Positions 7,601-15,873 of a stretch of 64,000 nucleotides of DNA are shown in pieces. Origin of the DNA: an uncultured Allobosea sp. (lineage in GTDB: Bacteria; Pseudomonadota; Alphaproteobacteria; Rhizobiales; Beijerinckiaceae); contig NZ_CAMFJF010000008.1 of assembly GCF_945956895.1 (NCBI RefSeq), positions 1-64,000 on the forward strand, given 5' to 3'. The notes under the pieces are model-generated. The model did not search any database and was not told the DNA's origin. It saw only the letters and a program-made list of their open reading frames with translations. The first letter of the stretch is position 1, and each line of letters opens with the position of its first letter. Made by a program: the position numbers and the translations under genes.

Positions 7601-8536
7601 GGGCGCCCGCTGGCCGTGCCGCTGGCCCTCCCGATCGTCACCGTGCAGCCGCCGCCCTTGCTGTCGCTGGCTGCTTTCGCCGCCCCTTGGCCTGGCGCAC
7701 TGGCAATCTGGCGCGCGGACGAGGCCGGGCTGTTCGCGCTCGACGGTTTCGTCGAGGCCCCCTCGATCGTCGGCGAGACCTTGACGGCATTGCCGCCGGG
7801 GCCGCTTTGGCGGACGGACCGGCGTGCGACGCTGGAAGTGCGGTTGCGCGGCGGCGTGCTGTCGTCTGTTCCCACGGAGGCGGCGCTGGCCGGCGCGAAC
7901 GCGCTGGCCTTGATCGGAACAGACGGCGTGGTCGAGATCGTCACGGTTTCGCAGGTCGAGCTGATCGGGCCGCAGCGCTTCCGCCTATCCGGCCTGATTC
8001 GGGGAATCGGTGGCAGCGAGGCCGCCGCGGCGCGCCTTTTGCCAGCCGGCGCCCGCGTCGTGGTACTGGACGGCGCGGCCGTCTCGCTGACCACCGACCT
8101 GGCTGATCTCGGCCGGGCGCGGCGCTACAGAGTCGGTCCTGTCCGCGACGATGTCGGCGATGCGACGATGGTCGAGTTCGAAGCCTCGGTCGCCGGCGAG
8201 GCGCTCCTCCCGCTATCGCCGATCCGGCCGAAGGCGATTCGGACCGAGGCCGGCGTTGCGCTGACATGGCTCCGGCGGACGCGAATCGACGGCGATTCCT
8301 GGGAACTGGCGGAGGTGCCCTTGGGAGAGGAGAGCGAGCGCTACGAGCTCGGCATTCTCGATGGCGAGGATCTGCTTCGTACCGAAATCGTGAACGCGCC
8401 CGAATGGCTCTATGCGGCGGCGCAGGAGCTTGCGGATTTCGGCACGCCGCTGCCGGAGATCGCAATTTCGCTCCGTCAGCTCAGCACGACGGTCGGCCAC
8501 GGTCATGAATGGCGTGGACGGATTCCGGTGCGTTGA
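4619..8536 (+). CDS. GTA megatron / host specificity tail protein (g15-like)
   Basis: A 1305-residue protein and the largest gene of the window, matching GTA ORFG15 in size and order. The N-terminus (about 1-45) is a glycine-rich hydrophobic stretch with GGPVGGAIGQALGGLAGA. About 420-720 is the GTA TIM-barrel-like domain, with WTEYGADVRDDG, GIDFYPPLSDW and LTEIGVPAVDKGANAP; a phage-tail_3 region follows, then a C-terminal beta-rich tail. It forms the tail tip spike contacting the recipient. ATG 4619 overlaps the peptidase stop (TGATG); the in-frame upstream extension is rejected. It closes the GTA operon in this window. Confidence 0.92.
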   Translation: MATLLLQVAGAALGSALGGPVGGAIGQALGGLAGATIDQAWLGGSGGNKVVDGPRLKEVNGLAATEGAAIPRLYGRARLGGQLIWATRFEEEVTVSITRTKSGGKGGRSKKTYETTYSYHANLAIGLCEGPIAFVRRIWVDGRELDVQTVQMRVHHGYETQEPDPLIAAKEAGDAPAYRGLAYVVFESFPLADYGNRVPQFDFEVVRAVDGLGGMIRAVALTPGAGEFVYDVRPVSHEPEPGVSESLTRHQLYGGSDVDTAIGHLMALCPNLRRVSLVVSWFGDDLRAGACTVAPRIEIPHKPTVGAEWSVAGLSRSLARVVSQVDGRPAFGGTPSDESVVALIRRLRFDYGLEVVLYPFLMMDIPAGNALPDPYSGAASQPRYPWRGRITCDPAPGEPGSPEGSAAVAAQIAAFVGTVAPADMAVAGTSVVCAKPDEWSYRRLAMHCAALAQAAGGVEGFVVGSEMVGLTHLRGAAGYPMVDQLAAIAQDVKTMLPGSTLTYAADWTEYGADVRDDGDAIDFPLDPLWASPAIGAIGIDFYPPLSDWRDSGSHADAAIARGPADLAYLRQRLTAGEAYDWYYADEAGRAAQTRLPITDGSYGKPWIFRPKDLWGWWSQVHIRRAGGVETSATSFVPGAKPIWLTEIGVPAVDKGANAPNMFPDPKSGEGGFPPFSSGARDDLVQARALEAIISGFDPARVGFDAGRNPVHPVSGIRMVDPARIFVWNWDTRPFPAFPDLSGIWADGANFETGHWLNGRLEGTPVDRLVTKLLADFGLPAAGRIAVDGFVDGYVLDRPMSARQALEPLAQSFGFDAIMSGGALRFEGRGGKVSRLLGPDDLVPDRDGEPFMLRRSQETELPLELRLGFSDSEADYRNAAARSRRLAGSARREVAVETAIVTRPAEGRRLADQRLQEAWAARETLECELSPRCIAIEPGDVLSVPTEAGRRLFRVTRIADGPTRRISARAVEAAIYVSAGAGGGTRPPRTPPALPGRPLAVPLALPIVTVQPPPLLSLAAFAAPWPGALAIWRADEAGLFALDGFVEAPSIVGETLTALPPGPLWRTDRRATLEVRLRGGVLSSVPTEAALAGANALALIGTDGVVEIVTVSQVELIGPQRFRLSGLIRGIGGSEAAAARLLPAGARVVVLDGAAVSLTTDLADLGRARRYRVGPVRDDVGDATMVEFEASVAGEALLPLSPIRPKAIRTEAGVALTWLRRTRIDGDSWELAEVPLGEESERYELGILDGEDLLRTEIVNAPEWLYAAAQELADFGTPLPEIAISLRQLSTTVGHGHEWRGRIPVR

Positions 8537-8549
8537 TCTACTGTGGGTT

Positions 8550-8582
8550 GTGAACGCCGCGATGCATTCATGGCGCGTTCAC
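8550..8582. promoter_or_regulatory. Inverted repeat upstream of the feuN-like gene
   Basis: GTGAACGC (8550-8557) and its exact complement GCGTTCAC (8575-8582) are separated by 17 bases. The element ends about 24 bases before the start codon of the small gene heading the feuPQ block, in the only gap between the GTA operon and feu genes. Position fits an operator or promoter element, possibly for FeuP autoregulation. No binding motif for FeuP is claimed here. Confidence 0.4.
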
Positions 8583-8605
8583 GCGGATGGGATTAGCCCA
8601 AGTCG

Positions 8606-8923
8606 ATGATGCCGGTCGAACCGATCCTTGCTCTTGCGCTCATCGCCTCCTCGCCGATGCCGGTTATCCGCGTCGACGACGCGACGCCGATCTCCTGCCT
8701 GTCTTCCGAAGAGACGCGTGACGCCGTCGCCGAAGGGCGCGTCATGCAGCCGGCCGAAGCCTCGCGCCATGCCCGCCACGCCGCGCCGGGCGAGGTCGTC
8801 CGCATCAGGCTCTGTCGACAGGGCGATGATTTCGTCTATGTGGTGACGACGCTGAAACGTGATGGCCGCGTTGCGAGGGTGACGCTGGAAGGACAATCCG
8901 GCAAGATCGCCACCATCCGCTGA
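8606..8923 (+). CDS. feuN: Small PepSY-like protein, FeuN-like
   Basis: A 105-residue protein with a hydrophobic N-terminus (about 4-20) that could export it, and a PepSY-like beta-hairpin C-terminus (about 62-105: GEVVRIRLCRQGDDFVYVV, then RVTLEGQSGKI). It lies 40 bases before feuP. In Sinorhizobium meliloti a small periplasmic inhibitor of the FeuQ kinase, FeuN, is encoded at exactly this place; assignment follows from position, size and likely export, not from recognised sequence identity. The signal sequence is weak (no early basic residue). An in-frame stop at 8594-8596 fixes the start at 8606 or 8609. Confidence 0.6.
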   Translation: MMPVEPILALALIASSPMPVIRVDDATPISCLSSEETRDAVAEGRVMQPAEASRHARHAAPGEVVRIRLCRQGDDFVYVVTTLKRDGRVARVTLEGQSGKIATIR

Positions 8924-8963
8924 CAGCCGTTGCGGCTATCCCCCAAACTGGAGCGACCCTACC

Positions 8964-9632
8964 GTGAGATTGCTCGTCGTCGAGGACGACAAGGACCTCA
9001 ACCGCCAGATCGTGACCGCGCTGGAGAATGCCGGCTATGCCGTCGACAAGGCTTTCGATGGCGAGGAGGGCCTCTATCTCGGCGAGGCCGAGCCCTACGA
9101 CGCGGTGATCCTTGATCTCGGCCTGCCGAAGGTCGATGGCGTTGCCGTGCTGCAAGGCTGGCGTCGCGCCGGAAAGACCATGCCGGTGCTGATCCTGACC
9201 GCGCGCGATCGCTGGAGCGACAAGGTCTCGGGCTTCGACGCCGGCGCCGACGATTATGTCGTCAAGCCTTTCCATATCGAGGAGTTGCTGGCGCGCGTCC
9301 GCGCCCTGCTGCGTCGCGCCGCCGGCCACGCGACCTCGGAACTGGTCTGTGGCCCCGTCCGCCTCGACACGCGCGCGAGCCGTGTCGTTGTCGACGGCAA
9401 TCCGGTCAAGCTGACCTCGCACGAGTACCGGTTGCTCTCCTATCTGATGCATCATCAGGGGCGGGTCGTATCGCGCACCGAGCTGGTCGAGCATCTCTAC
9501 GATCAGGATTTCGACCGCGATTCCAATACGATCGAGGTCTTCGTCGGCCGGCTCCGCAAGAAGCTCGGCGTTGACATCATCGAGACCGTCCGAGGGCTCG
9601 GCTATATCGCCGCCGCTCCGGAAAAGGTCTGA
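8964..9632 (+). CDS. feuP: OmpR-family response regulator FeuP
   Basis: A 222-residue regulator with an N-terminal receiver domain (phosphorylated D51 in VILDLGLPK, T79, K101 in YVVKPFH) and a C-terminal OmpR winged helix (about 130-218, ending EVFVGRLRKKLG and ETVRGLGYI). It starts with GTG 8964; the LLVVEDDKDLN sequence follows at once, as in the family. The cognate kinase gene begins nine bases after the stop. The FeuP name rests on the feuPQ-ccmIEFH-degP-glnE gene order of rhizobia, where FeuP/FeuQ act in iron uptake or osmotic glucan export. The orthologous function here is inferred. Confidence 0.85.
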   Translation: MRLLVVEDDKDLNRQIVTALENAGYAVDKAFDGEEGLYLGEAEPYDAVILDLGLPKVDGVAVLQGWRRAGKTMPVLILTARDRWSDKVSGFDAGADDYVVKPFHIEELLARVRALLRRAAGHATSELVCGPVRLDTRASRVVVDGNPVKLTSHEYRLLSYLMHHQGRVVSRTELVEHLYDQDFDRDSNTIEVFVGRLRKKLGVDIIETVRGLGYIAAAPEKV

Positions 9633-9641
9633 TCGCGAGCG

Positions 9642-11021
9642 ATGCCGCTCAAATCCCATCGCTATTCGCTGGGAACGCGGCTGTTCTTCTCCGCGGCCGT
9701 CTGTTGCGTGCTGATCCTCGTGCTGGCCGGTGTCGGCCTCACCACCTTCTATCGCCGCTCGGCCGAGCGCGGCTTCGACGAGCGGCTGTCGGTCTATATC
9801 AAGCAACTGGTCGCGGACCTGGCCGCACCGCCCGAGACCGAGCGCCAGACCGTCGGCGATCTCGGCGAGCCGCGCTTCGACCTGCCGCTGACCGGCTGGT
9901 ACTGGCAAATTACCAGGCTCGACGGCGAGCGGCCGAATGTCCGCGCCTCGCGCTCGCTCGTCGGCGGGCAGCTCCCCAAGCTGCTCGACCAGTCGATCGC
10001 GCCGAACAGCCGCGGCCTGCGCGAAAGCTATGTCTCCGGCCCCGACGATCGCCGCCTGCGTGTGCTGGAGCGCGAGATCGATGTCGGTGAGGACGGGCGT
10101 TTCACGATAGCAGTCGCCGCACCGGCCGACGAGATCGAGGGCGATATCCAGGATTTCCGCTTCGCGCTGGCGATGACCTTCCTGCTACTGGGCATTGCCC
10201 TGGTCGCCTCGACGCTGGTGCAGGTCCGCTTCGGCCTGCGTCCGCTGGTGCGGCTGCGAGCGGCCGTGGGCGCGGTGCGCACGGGAGAAAACCCGCGCAT
10301 CGTCGGCCTGTATCCGCCGGATCTCGCGCCGCTCGCCAGCGAGCTGAACCAGCTCATCGACGCCAATCACGAAATCCTCGACCGCGCCCGCACGCAGGTC
10401 GGCAATCTCGCGCATGCGCTCAAGACCCCGCTCAGCGTGATGATGAACGAGGCCGGCACGAGCGGTGACGGCCAATTGCCGCAGACGGTCCGTGCGCAGG
10501 CTGCGATCATGCGCGACCAGGTCCAGTATTATCTCGACCGGGCGCGGGCGGCGGCCCTCTCCGGCGCGCTCGGCGGCGTGACCGAGATCGCGCCTTCGCT
10601 CGATGCCTTGCTGCGCACCTTCACCAAGATCTCGCAGGGCAGGGGCATTTTGGGCTCGCACGCCATCCCATCGAATCTGCGCTTCCGCGGCGAGAAGCAG
10701 GATCTGGAGGAGATGCTGGGCAACCTCCTCGACAACGCCTTCAAATGGACTTCCTCGACGGTCGAGGTCTCGCTTGCGAGCGAAAAATCAGCCGATACCG
10801 AGCGGATCGCGTTGCTGATCGACGATGACGGCCCCGGCCTCCCGGAGGAGGCGATGGCTGAGGTCCTGAAGCGCGGTCGCCGGCTCGACGAGACCACGCC
10901 GGGCTCGGGCCTCGGGCTCTCCATCGTCGTCGACATCGCCAAGCTTTATGGTGGTGGCCTGACCTTGCACCGCTCGCCGCTGGGCGGCTTGCGGGCGCGG
11001 CTTGAGCTGCCCTCGGTCTAG
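9642..11021 (+). CDS. feuQ: Sensor histidine kinase FeuQ
   Basis: A 459-residue membrane kinase. TM1 about 13-35, a periplasmic sensor domain about 36-173 (with LTGWYWQITRLDG), TM2 about 174-196, HAMP, then HisKA with phospho-accepting H258 in NLAHALKTPLSV, and an HATPase domain with N-box LLDNAFKW, G1 DDGPGL and G2 GSGLGLSIV. The HALKTPL H-box variant is typical of the PhoQ/FeuQ group. It partners FeuP immediately upstream; the small FeuN-like protein is a likely periplasmic modulator. Confidence 0.88.
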   Translation: MPLKSHRYSLGTRLFFSAAVCCVLILVLAGVGLTTFYRRSAERGFDERLSVYIKQLVADLAAPPETERQTVGDLGEPRFDLPLTGWYWQITRLDGERPNVRASRSLVGGQLPKLLDQSIAPNSRGLRESYVSGPDDRRLRVLEREIDVGEDGRFTIAVAAPADEIEGDIQDFRFALAMTFLLLGIALVASTLVQVRFGLRPLVRLRAAVGAVRTGENPRIVGLYPPDLAPLASELNQLIDANHEILDRARTQVGNLAHALKTPLSVMMNEAGTSGDGQLPQTVRAQAAIMRDQVQYYLDRARAAALSGALGGVTEIAPSLDALLRTFTKISQGRGILGSHAIPSNLRFRGEKQDLEEMLGNLLDNAFKWTSSTVEVSLASEKSADTERIALLIDDDGPGLPEEAMAEVLKRGRRLDETTPGSGLGLSIVVDIAKLYGGGLTLHRSPLGGLRARLELPSV

Positions 11022-11088
11022 ACGAATTCTTTGCCGCGTGACCCTTTGTCACCATGAACCCGAGCCGACGATTGGCTAAGAACGCCGC

Positions 11089-12192
11089 ATGATGATCTGG
11101 GCCATCTTTGCAGCGATGACGGGAGCGGCGGTTTTCGCTTTGCTCTGGCCGCTCAGCCATGGCCGGGCGCAGGGCTTCGCCGACGTGGCGGACGCTCGCA
11201 GCCTCTATCGCGCCCAGCTCACGGAGATCGACCGCGATCTCGCGCGCAAGCTGATCGGCGAGGAGGAGGCGCAGGCCGCCCGCACCGAAGCCGCCCGCCG
11301 CCTCCTGCGCGCGGCCGGCGATGAAGCGGGGCCTGCCGGCGAGACCGAACCTTCGCTGCGCCGCCGTCGGGCGAGCTCCGCCCTGATGCTTTCGGTCGTG
11401 CCGTTGCTGGCTCTCCTGATCTACGGTCTCTACGGCTCTCCCGGCCAGCCCGATCAGCCGCTGGCCGCGCGGCTCGAAAAAGCCGGCCCTCAGCAGGATT
11501 TCGCCATCGTGCTGGCGCGCATGGAAGCGCATCTCGCCGCCAATCCGGGCGATGCGAAGGGCTGGTCGCTGCTTGCGCCGATCTATCTGCGCCAGGGCCG
11601 CTACGAGGAGGCCGCGAAGGCTTTCGCCGCCGCCGTCCGTTCCGGGAAGCCGGATGCCGACCTCTATGCCGGGTTGGGCGAGGCCCGCATCATGGAAGCC
11701 GGCGGCGTCGTGACGGCCGCTGCGCGCGAGGCTCTGACTGAGTCCGTCAGGCTCGATCCGAAAAGCCCGCGGGCTCGCTACTACCTTGCCCTCGCCAAGG
11801 AACAGGACGGTGACGGCGAAGGCGCGCAGGCCGCACTTTCCCAGCTCCTCGTCGACGCGCCAGCCGATGCCGACTGGGCCGGCGCGGTCCGCACCAGGCT
11901 GGAACGGATGCAGGCGGATGCCGGCCGCAAGGCGGTGGCCGCCCTTCCTGAGGCCGAACGCCAGCAGGCGATCAAGGGGATGGTCGACGGTCTTGCAGAA
12001 CGCTTGAGCGCGGGCGGCGGTACTTTGCCCGAATGGAGCCGTTTGATCCGCGCTCGCGTCGTCCTCGGCGACAAACCCGCGGCGTTACAGGCGATGAAGA
12101 CCGCGCGCGAGCGGCTGGCCGGGGACAAGGATGCGCTTGCGGCCATCGACGCTCTCGCCGATGAATTGGCCTTGAAGGAGGCCGCACCATGA
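11089..12192 (+). CDS. ccmI: Cytochrome c biogenesis protein CcmI (CycH)
   Basis: A 367-residue CcmI/CycH protein that holds apocytochrome c for haem ligation. An N-terminal membrane helix (about 2-20) is followed by a short segment with [21 protein letters not shown], the usual CcmI N-terminal signature, a second helix (about 98-115), and TPR repeats (about 150-270: [21 protein letters not shown], then [10 protein letters not shown]). It heads the ccmIEFH operon and its TGA overlaps the ccmE ATG at 12189. Length is usual for alphaproteobacteria. Confidence 0.9.
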   Translation: MMIWAIFAAMTGAAVFALLWPLSHGRAQGFADVADARSLYRAQLTEIDRDLARKLIGEEEAQAARTEAARRLLRAAGDEAGPAGETEPSLRRRRASSALMLSVVPLLALLIYGLYGSPGQPDQPLAARLEKAGPQQDFAIVLARMEAHLAANPGDAKGWSLLAPIYLRQGRYEEAAKAFAAAVRSGKPDADLYAGLGEARIMEAGGVVTAAAREALTESVRLDPKSPRARYYLALAKEQDGDGEGAQAALSQLLVDAPADADWAGAVRTRLERMQADAGRKAVAALPEAERQQAIKGMVDGLAERLSAGGGTLPEWSRLIRARVVLGDKPAALQAMKTARERLAGDKDALAAIDALADELALKEAAP

Positions 12193-12710
12193 CGATTGCC
12201 CAGCCGACGCGGCCGCTCCCGGCGAAACGCCGCTTCACCCGCAAGCAGCGCAGGTTGACCTTGATCGCGGCGGCCGGCGCCGTGCTGTCCCTGGCGGCAG
12301 GCCTCGTCCTCTTCGCGATGCGCGACACCATCGTCTTCTTCTACGGCCCGACCGAGATCACGGAGAAGGGCGTGCAGCCCGGCACCCGCATGCGCCTCGG
12401 CGGGCTGGTCGAGACCGGTTCGGTCCAGCGCAGCGACGGCAAGCGCGTCACCTTCGCCGTCACCGACGGCAAGAGCTCGATCAAGGTCGGCTATGACGGC
12501 CTGTTGCCTGATCTCTTCCGGGAAGGGCAGGGCGTCGTGACCGAGGGCGTTTACGAGGGCGGCGGTCGTTTCAAGGCGGATTCGGTGTTGGCGAAGCATG
12601 ACGAGACCTATATGCCCCGCGAAGTCGCCGATGCCCTGAAGAAGCAGGGGCATTGGCAGACGGGCAGCGGTGCCGGCACTTCTCCCGCCACCGCGCCGGC
12701 AAAGCCGTGA
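12189..12710 (+). CDS. ccmE: Haem chaperone CcmE (CycJ)
   Basis: A 173-residue periplasmic haem chaperone anchored by one helix (about 23-43). The OB-fold follows (about 52-145). The covalent haem-binding histidine is H137 in [10 protein letters not shown], with conserved Y141 as the axial ligand candidate. It carries haem from CcmC to the CcmF/H ligase. ATGA overlap with ccmI, and ccmF begins seven bases downstream. The C-terminus is short and alanine/proline-rich. No key residue is missing. Confidence 0.95.
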   Translation: MTIAQPTRPLPAKRRFTRKQRRLTLIAAAGAVLSLAAGLVLFAMRDTIVFFYGPTEITEKGVQPGTRMRLGGLVETGSVQRSDGKRVTFAVTDGKSSIKVGYDGLLPDLFREGQGVVTEGVYEGGGRFKADSVLAKHDETYMPREVADALKKQGHWQTGSGAGTSPATAPAKP

Positions 12711-12717
12711 GCTGCGC

Positions 12718-14694
12718 ATGATCGTCGAGATTGGCCATTACGCGCTGGCGCTCGCGCTCGGCGTCTCCGTGATCCAGGCGGTGGTGCCGTTCTGGGGCGT
12801 GTTCCGGCAAGATCGGACGCTGGCCTCGGTCGGCAGCAGCGCGGCGCTGGTCTCGTTCGCGCTGGTCGCCTTGTCCTTCGCAGCCCTGGTGACATCCTAT
12901 GTCCGCTCTGATTTCTCGGTCGGCAATGTCGTCGCGAATTCCCATTCGGCGCAGCCGCTGATCTACAAATTCACCTCCGTCTGGGGCAACCACGAAGGCT
13001 CGATGCTGCTGTGGGTGCTGATCCTGACGCTGTTCGGGGCGCTCGTGGCATTGTCGCGCCGCTCGCTTCCGCCGCGCCTGCGGGCCGGCGCGCTCGCGGC
13101 GCAGGGTCTCGTCGCAGTCGCCTTCCTCGCCTTCACCTTGTTTACCTCGAACCCGTTCCAACGGCTGTCGCCCGTGCCGGCCGAGGGGCAGGATCTCAAC
13201 CCGATCCTGCAGGACCTCGGCCTCGCGATCCATCCGCCGCTGCTCTATATCGGCTATGTCGGCTTCTCCATCACCTATGCCTTCGCGGTCGCAGCCCTGA
13301 TCGACGGGCGCATCGACGCGATGTGGGCGCGCGCCGTCCGGCCCTGGACGCTGCTGGCCTGGACCTTCCTGACGCTCGGCATCGCGATGGGCTCCTACTG
13401 GGCCTATTACGAGCTCGGCTGGGGCGGCTGGTGGTTCTGGGATCCGGTCGAGAACGCCTCCTTCATGCCCTGGCTCGCCGGAACGGCCCTGATCCACTCG
13501 ACCGTGGTGATGGAGAAGCGCGACGCGCTGAAGGTCTGGACGATCCTGCTCGCGATCCTGACCTTCTCGCTCTCGCTGCTCGGCACCTTCATCGTCCGCT
13601 CCGGCGTGCTGACCTCGGTCCATTCCTTCGCCACCGACCCGGCGCGCGGCCTCTTCATCCTCTTCATCCTGATCTTCTTCGTCGGCGGCTCGCTGGCGCT
13701 CTTCGCCTGGCGCGCGCCGCTGCTGCGGCAGGGCGGACTGTTCGCGCCGGTCTCGCGGGAGAGCGCGCTTGTCGTCAATAACGTCTTCCTGGCCACGGCC
13801 TGCGCCACCGTCTTCGTCGGAACACTCTATCCACTGCTGCTGGAACTGGTGACCGGCGACAAGATCTCGGTCGGCGCGCCGTTCTACAACGCGACCTTCG
13901 TGCCGGTGGTGGTGCCGCTGCTGCTCATCCTGCCGGTCGGCCAGTCGCTGGCCTGGAAGCGCGGCGATCTGCTCGGCGCGGCGCAGCGCAATGCTTTTGC
14001 TTTCGGGCTCGCGGTGATGGCGGCTCTTGCGCTGCTCTTCTTCACGCGTGGCGGCCCGGTGCTGGCGCCGCTCGGCGTGGGCTTGGGCGTCTTCCTCGTC
14101 CTGGGCGCCGGCTTCGACCTCGGCGAGCGCATCGTGACCCGCGCCAGCGGCTGGCGGGCGATGCTGTCGCGGGCGCGCGGCCTGCCGCGCTCGGCCTGGG
14201 GCACCGCGCTCGCCCATGCCGGCATCGGGCTCAGCATCATCGGCATCGCCGCCCAGGCCTGGAGCAGCGAGGCCATCGCCGTCCTGAAACCGGGCGAGCG
14301 GCTGACCAGCGGCCGCTACACCATCGTGCTGGAGGGCCTATCGCCGCGGACCGGGCCGAATTTCCGGGCCGAGGTCGCCCGCTTCCAACTCTTCTCGGGA
14401 GAGCAAGAGCTTGCGCCGGTCGAAGCCTCCAAACGCGTCTACACGGCCCGCGCGATGCCGACGACCGAAGCCGGCATCCGCACGGACGGCCTGAGCCAGG
14501 CCTATGTCAGCCTCGGCGAAGCGCAGGATGGCGGCGTCGCCGTTCGCCTCTACGACAAGCCGCTGATCCTGCTGATCTGGATCGGTTCGCTCGTCATGGC
14601 GCTCGGCGGCGGGCTCTCGCTGACCGACCGGCGCTTTCGGCTGGCGGCGCCGAAGCGCGCCGCGGCCGTAGCCGCCGCGCAGCCGGCGGAGTGA
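12718..14694 (+). CDS. ccmF: Cytochrome c haem lyase subunit CcmF (CycK)
   Basis: A 658-residue polytopic membrane protein (about 14-15 helices) with the tryptophan-rich WWD signature GWGGWWFWDPVENASFMPW at about 234-252 and conserved histidines such as HPPLLY at 172 and VWGNHEGSMLLW at about 88-99. It is the haem lyase core that attaches haem to the CXXCH motif of apocytochromes with CcmI and CcmH. ATG 12718 is selected because the preceding in-frame sequence overlaps ccmE. The last codons overlap a possible GTG start of ccmH. Confidence 0.95.
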   Translation: MIVEIGHYALALALGVSVIQAVVPFWGVFRQDRTLASVGSSAALVSFALVALSFAALVTSYVRSDFSVGNVVANSHSAQPLIYKFTSVWGNHEGSMLLWVLILTLFGALVALSRRSLPPRLRAGALAAQGLVAVAFLAFTLFTSNPFQRLSPVPAEGQDLNPILQDLGLAIHPPLLYIGYVGFSITYAFAVAALIDGRIDAMWARAVRPWTLLAWTFLTLGIAMGSYWAYYELGWGGWWFWDPVENASFMPWLAGTALIHSTVVMEKRDALKVWTILLAILTFSLSLLGTFIVRSGVLTSVHSFATDPARGLFILFILIFFVGGSLALFAWRAPLLRQGGLFAPVSRESALVVNNVFLATACATVFVGTLYPLLLELVTGDKISVGAPFYNATFVPVVVPLLLILPVGQSLAWKRGDLLGAAQRNAFAFGLAVMAALALLFFTRGGPVLAPLGVGLGVFLVLGAGFDLGERIVTRASGWRAMLSRARGLPRSAWGTALAHAGIGLSIIGIAAQAWSSEAIAVLKPGERLTSGRYTIVLEGLSPRTGPNFRAEVARFQLFSGEQELAPVEASKRVYTARAMPTTEAGIRTDGLSQAYVSLGEAQDGGVAVRLYDKPLILLIWIGSLVMALGGGLSLTDRRFRLAAPKRAAAVAAAQPAE

Positions 14695-14699
14695 AGCCG

Positions 14700-15176
14700 A
14701 TGCGGCGGATCGCTTTCATCCTCGGCCTGATGCTGCTGGCGATGCCCGCCGCGCGGGCCGTGCAGCCCGACGAGATCCTTCCCAACGCGGCGCTGGAGCA
14801 GCGGGCGCGCAACATCTCGGGCGGCCTGCGCTGCCTCGTTTGCCAGAATCAGTCGATCGACGATTCCGACGCACCCTTGGCTCGTGACCTGCGCATCCTC
14901 GTCAGGGAGCGTCTCGTCGCGGGCGACGACGACAAGGCGGTGGTCGATTTCGTCGTTGCCCGCTACGGCGATTTCGTCCTGCTGCGCCCGCCGTTCAACG
15001 CGCATACCTTGCTGCTCTGGGGTGCGCCTTTCGTCATCCTGCTCTTCGCGCTGGCTTTCCTCTGGCGGCGTGCGCGCCGGCGAACGGTCGAAGCGGGCGC
15101 TTCGAACCCGCTGTCGCCCGAGGAACAGGTGCGGCTCGCCGCCCTGGTCGGACCAGACGACAAATCTATCGGCTGA
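14700..15176 (+). CDS. ccmH: Cytochrome c biogenesis thiol protein CcmH (CycL)
   Basis: A 158-residue protein: signal peptide (about 1-20), a periplasmic helical domain with the redox pair C45/C48 in LRCLVCQNQS, and one TM helix (about 100-120). It reduces the apocytochrome CXXCH site before haem ligation. ATG 14700 is preferred because GGAG lies eight bases upstream; GTG 14691, overlapping the ccmF stop, would add three residues. Its last 11 bases overlap the 3' end of the convergent gene at 15166. The other ccm genes (ccmABCDG) are not in this window. Confidence 0.93.
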   Translation: MRRIAFILGLMLLAMPAARAVQPDEILPNAALEQRARNISGGLRCLVCQNQSIDDSDAPLARDLRILVRERLVAGDDDKAVVDFVVARYGDFVLLRPPFNAHTLLLWGAPFVILLFALAFLWRRARRRTVEAGASNPLSPEEQVRLAALVGPDDKSIG

Positions 15177-15690
15177 TCCCGCAGCGCTGAAACAGTTCCT
15201 GCGAATAGGCGTGCGTCGACGCGCCGCTGATCGCGTAATGCACCCGGCCGCGTTCGGCCGGCCGTGGCGAAGCGTAGGTTGCATAGACCCGTGCGAAGCA
15301 GCCCGCCTCGCTGCCCCTGTAGCCGCGCTCAGCGGCGACCTTCAGGCCGATGCCGTAGGCTCCACCTCGTGGACCGGGGGCTCCGGGCGCGGCGAAACGA
15401 CTAGCTTCGCGCCGCGCCGCGATATCCTCTAACCGGTCGATGCCGCAGCGGGAGCGTTGCTCCGCATTAAAGGCGGGGGTCGAAGGGGCATACCAGCCGC
15501 GCCGGCCGTTCGATTTTTCAACGACGACGGCATGTTTCGCGAAGACGCGCGCATAGCATTCGGCGTTTTCGTATCCGCGCGACTGCGCAACCCCCAACCC
15601 GGCGCTATAGGCCGAACCTTGCTGCGCCAGGGCCGGCCCACTCAGGCAGGCCACGACAAGCGACATCCCCCAGATCATACGCATCGGCAT
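15166..15690 (-). CDS. Secreted protein made of two Cys-containing repeats
   Basis: A 174-residue protein of unknown function. A signal peptide (about 1-23, ending GPALAQ) is followed by two related copies: about 27-86 (AYSAGLGVAQSRGYENAECY, later RSRCGIDR) and about 110-174 (AYGIGLKVAAERGY, later FQRCGISR). Each copy holds two cysteines (C45/C82 and C131/C170), probably one disulfide each in the periplasm. ATG 15690 is chosen for the GGGGG just upstream on its strand. The gene interrupts the usual ccmH-degP order, pointing the other way, and its 3' end overlaps ccmH by 11 bases. No family name recognised. Confidence 0.75.
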   Translation of the reverse strand: MPMRMIWGMSLVVACLSGPALAQQGSAYSAGLGVAQSRGYENAECYARVFAKHAVVVEKSNGRRGWYAPSTPAFNAEQRSRCGIDRLEDIAARREASRFAAPGAPGPRGGAYGIGLKVAAERGYRGSEAGCFARVYATYASPRPAERGRVHYAISGASTHAYSQELFQRCGISR

Positions 15691-15873
15691 AGTCCCCCAG
15701 TTCTGAAGCAAGAGGGCATCGAGATATGACCTTACGTCAAGACGACCGGGCTCGGCCTTAGGTCGAATCTTACGAAACCGTCATCTTCAGGCCAAAGCCG
15801 CGTAAGGCGGCGGGCGTCATGGTCCTCGTCACGAGCAGGGGAAGGCACCCTGTCGCTCCAAGAGGTTCCCGCC

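Noticed and set aside
1..8536. Ordinary prophage
   Set aside because: No integrase, lysis, replication or repressor genes are seen, and gene order follows the conserved GTA set; head genes upstream are outside the window.
12571..14217. Open frame of 548 codons on the - strand
   Set aside because: It covers ccmF antisense; ccmF is certain. The antisense product is low-complexity (Q, R, E, D, G).
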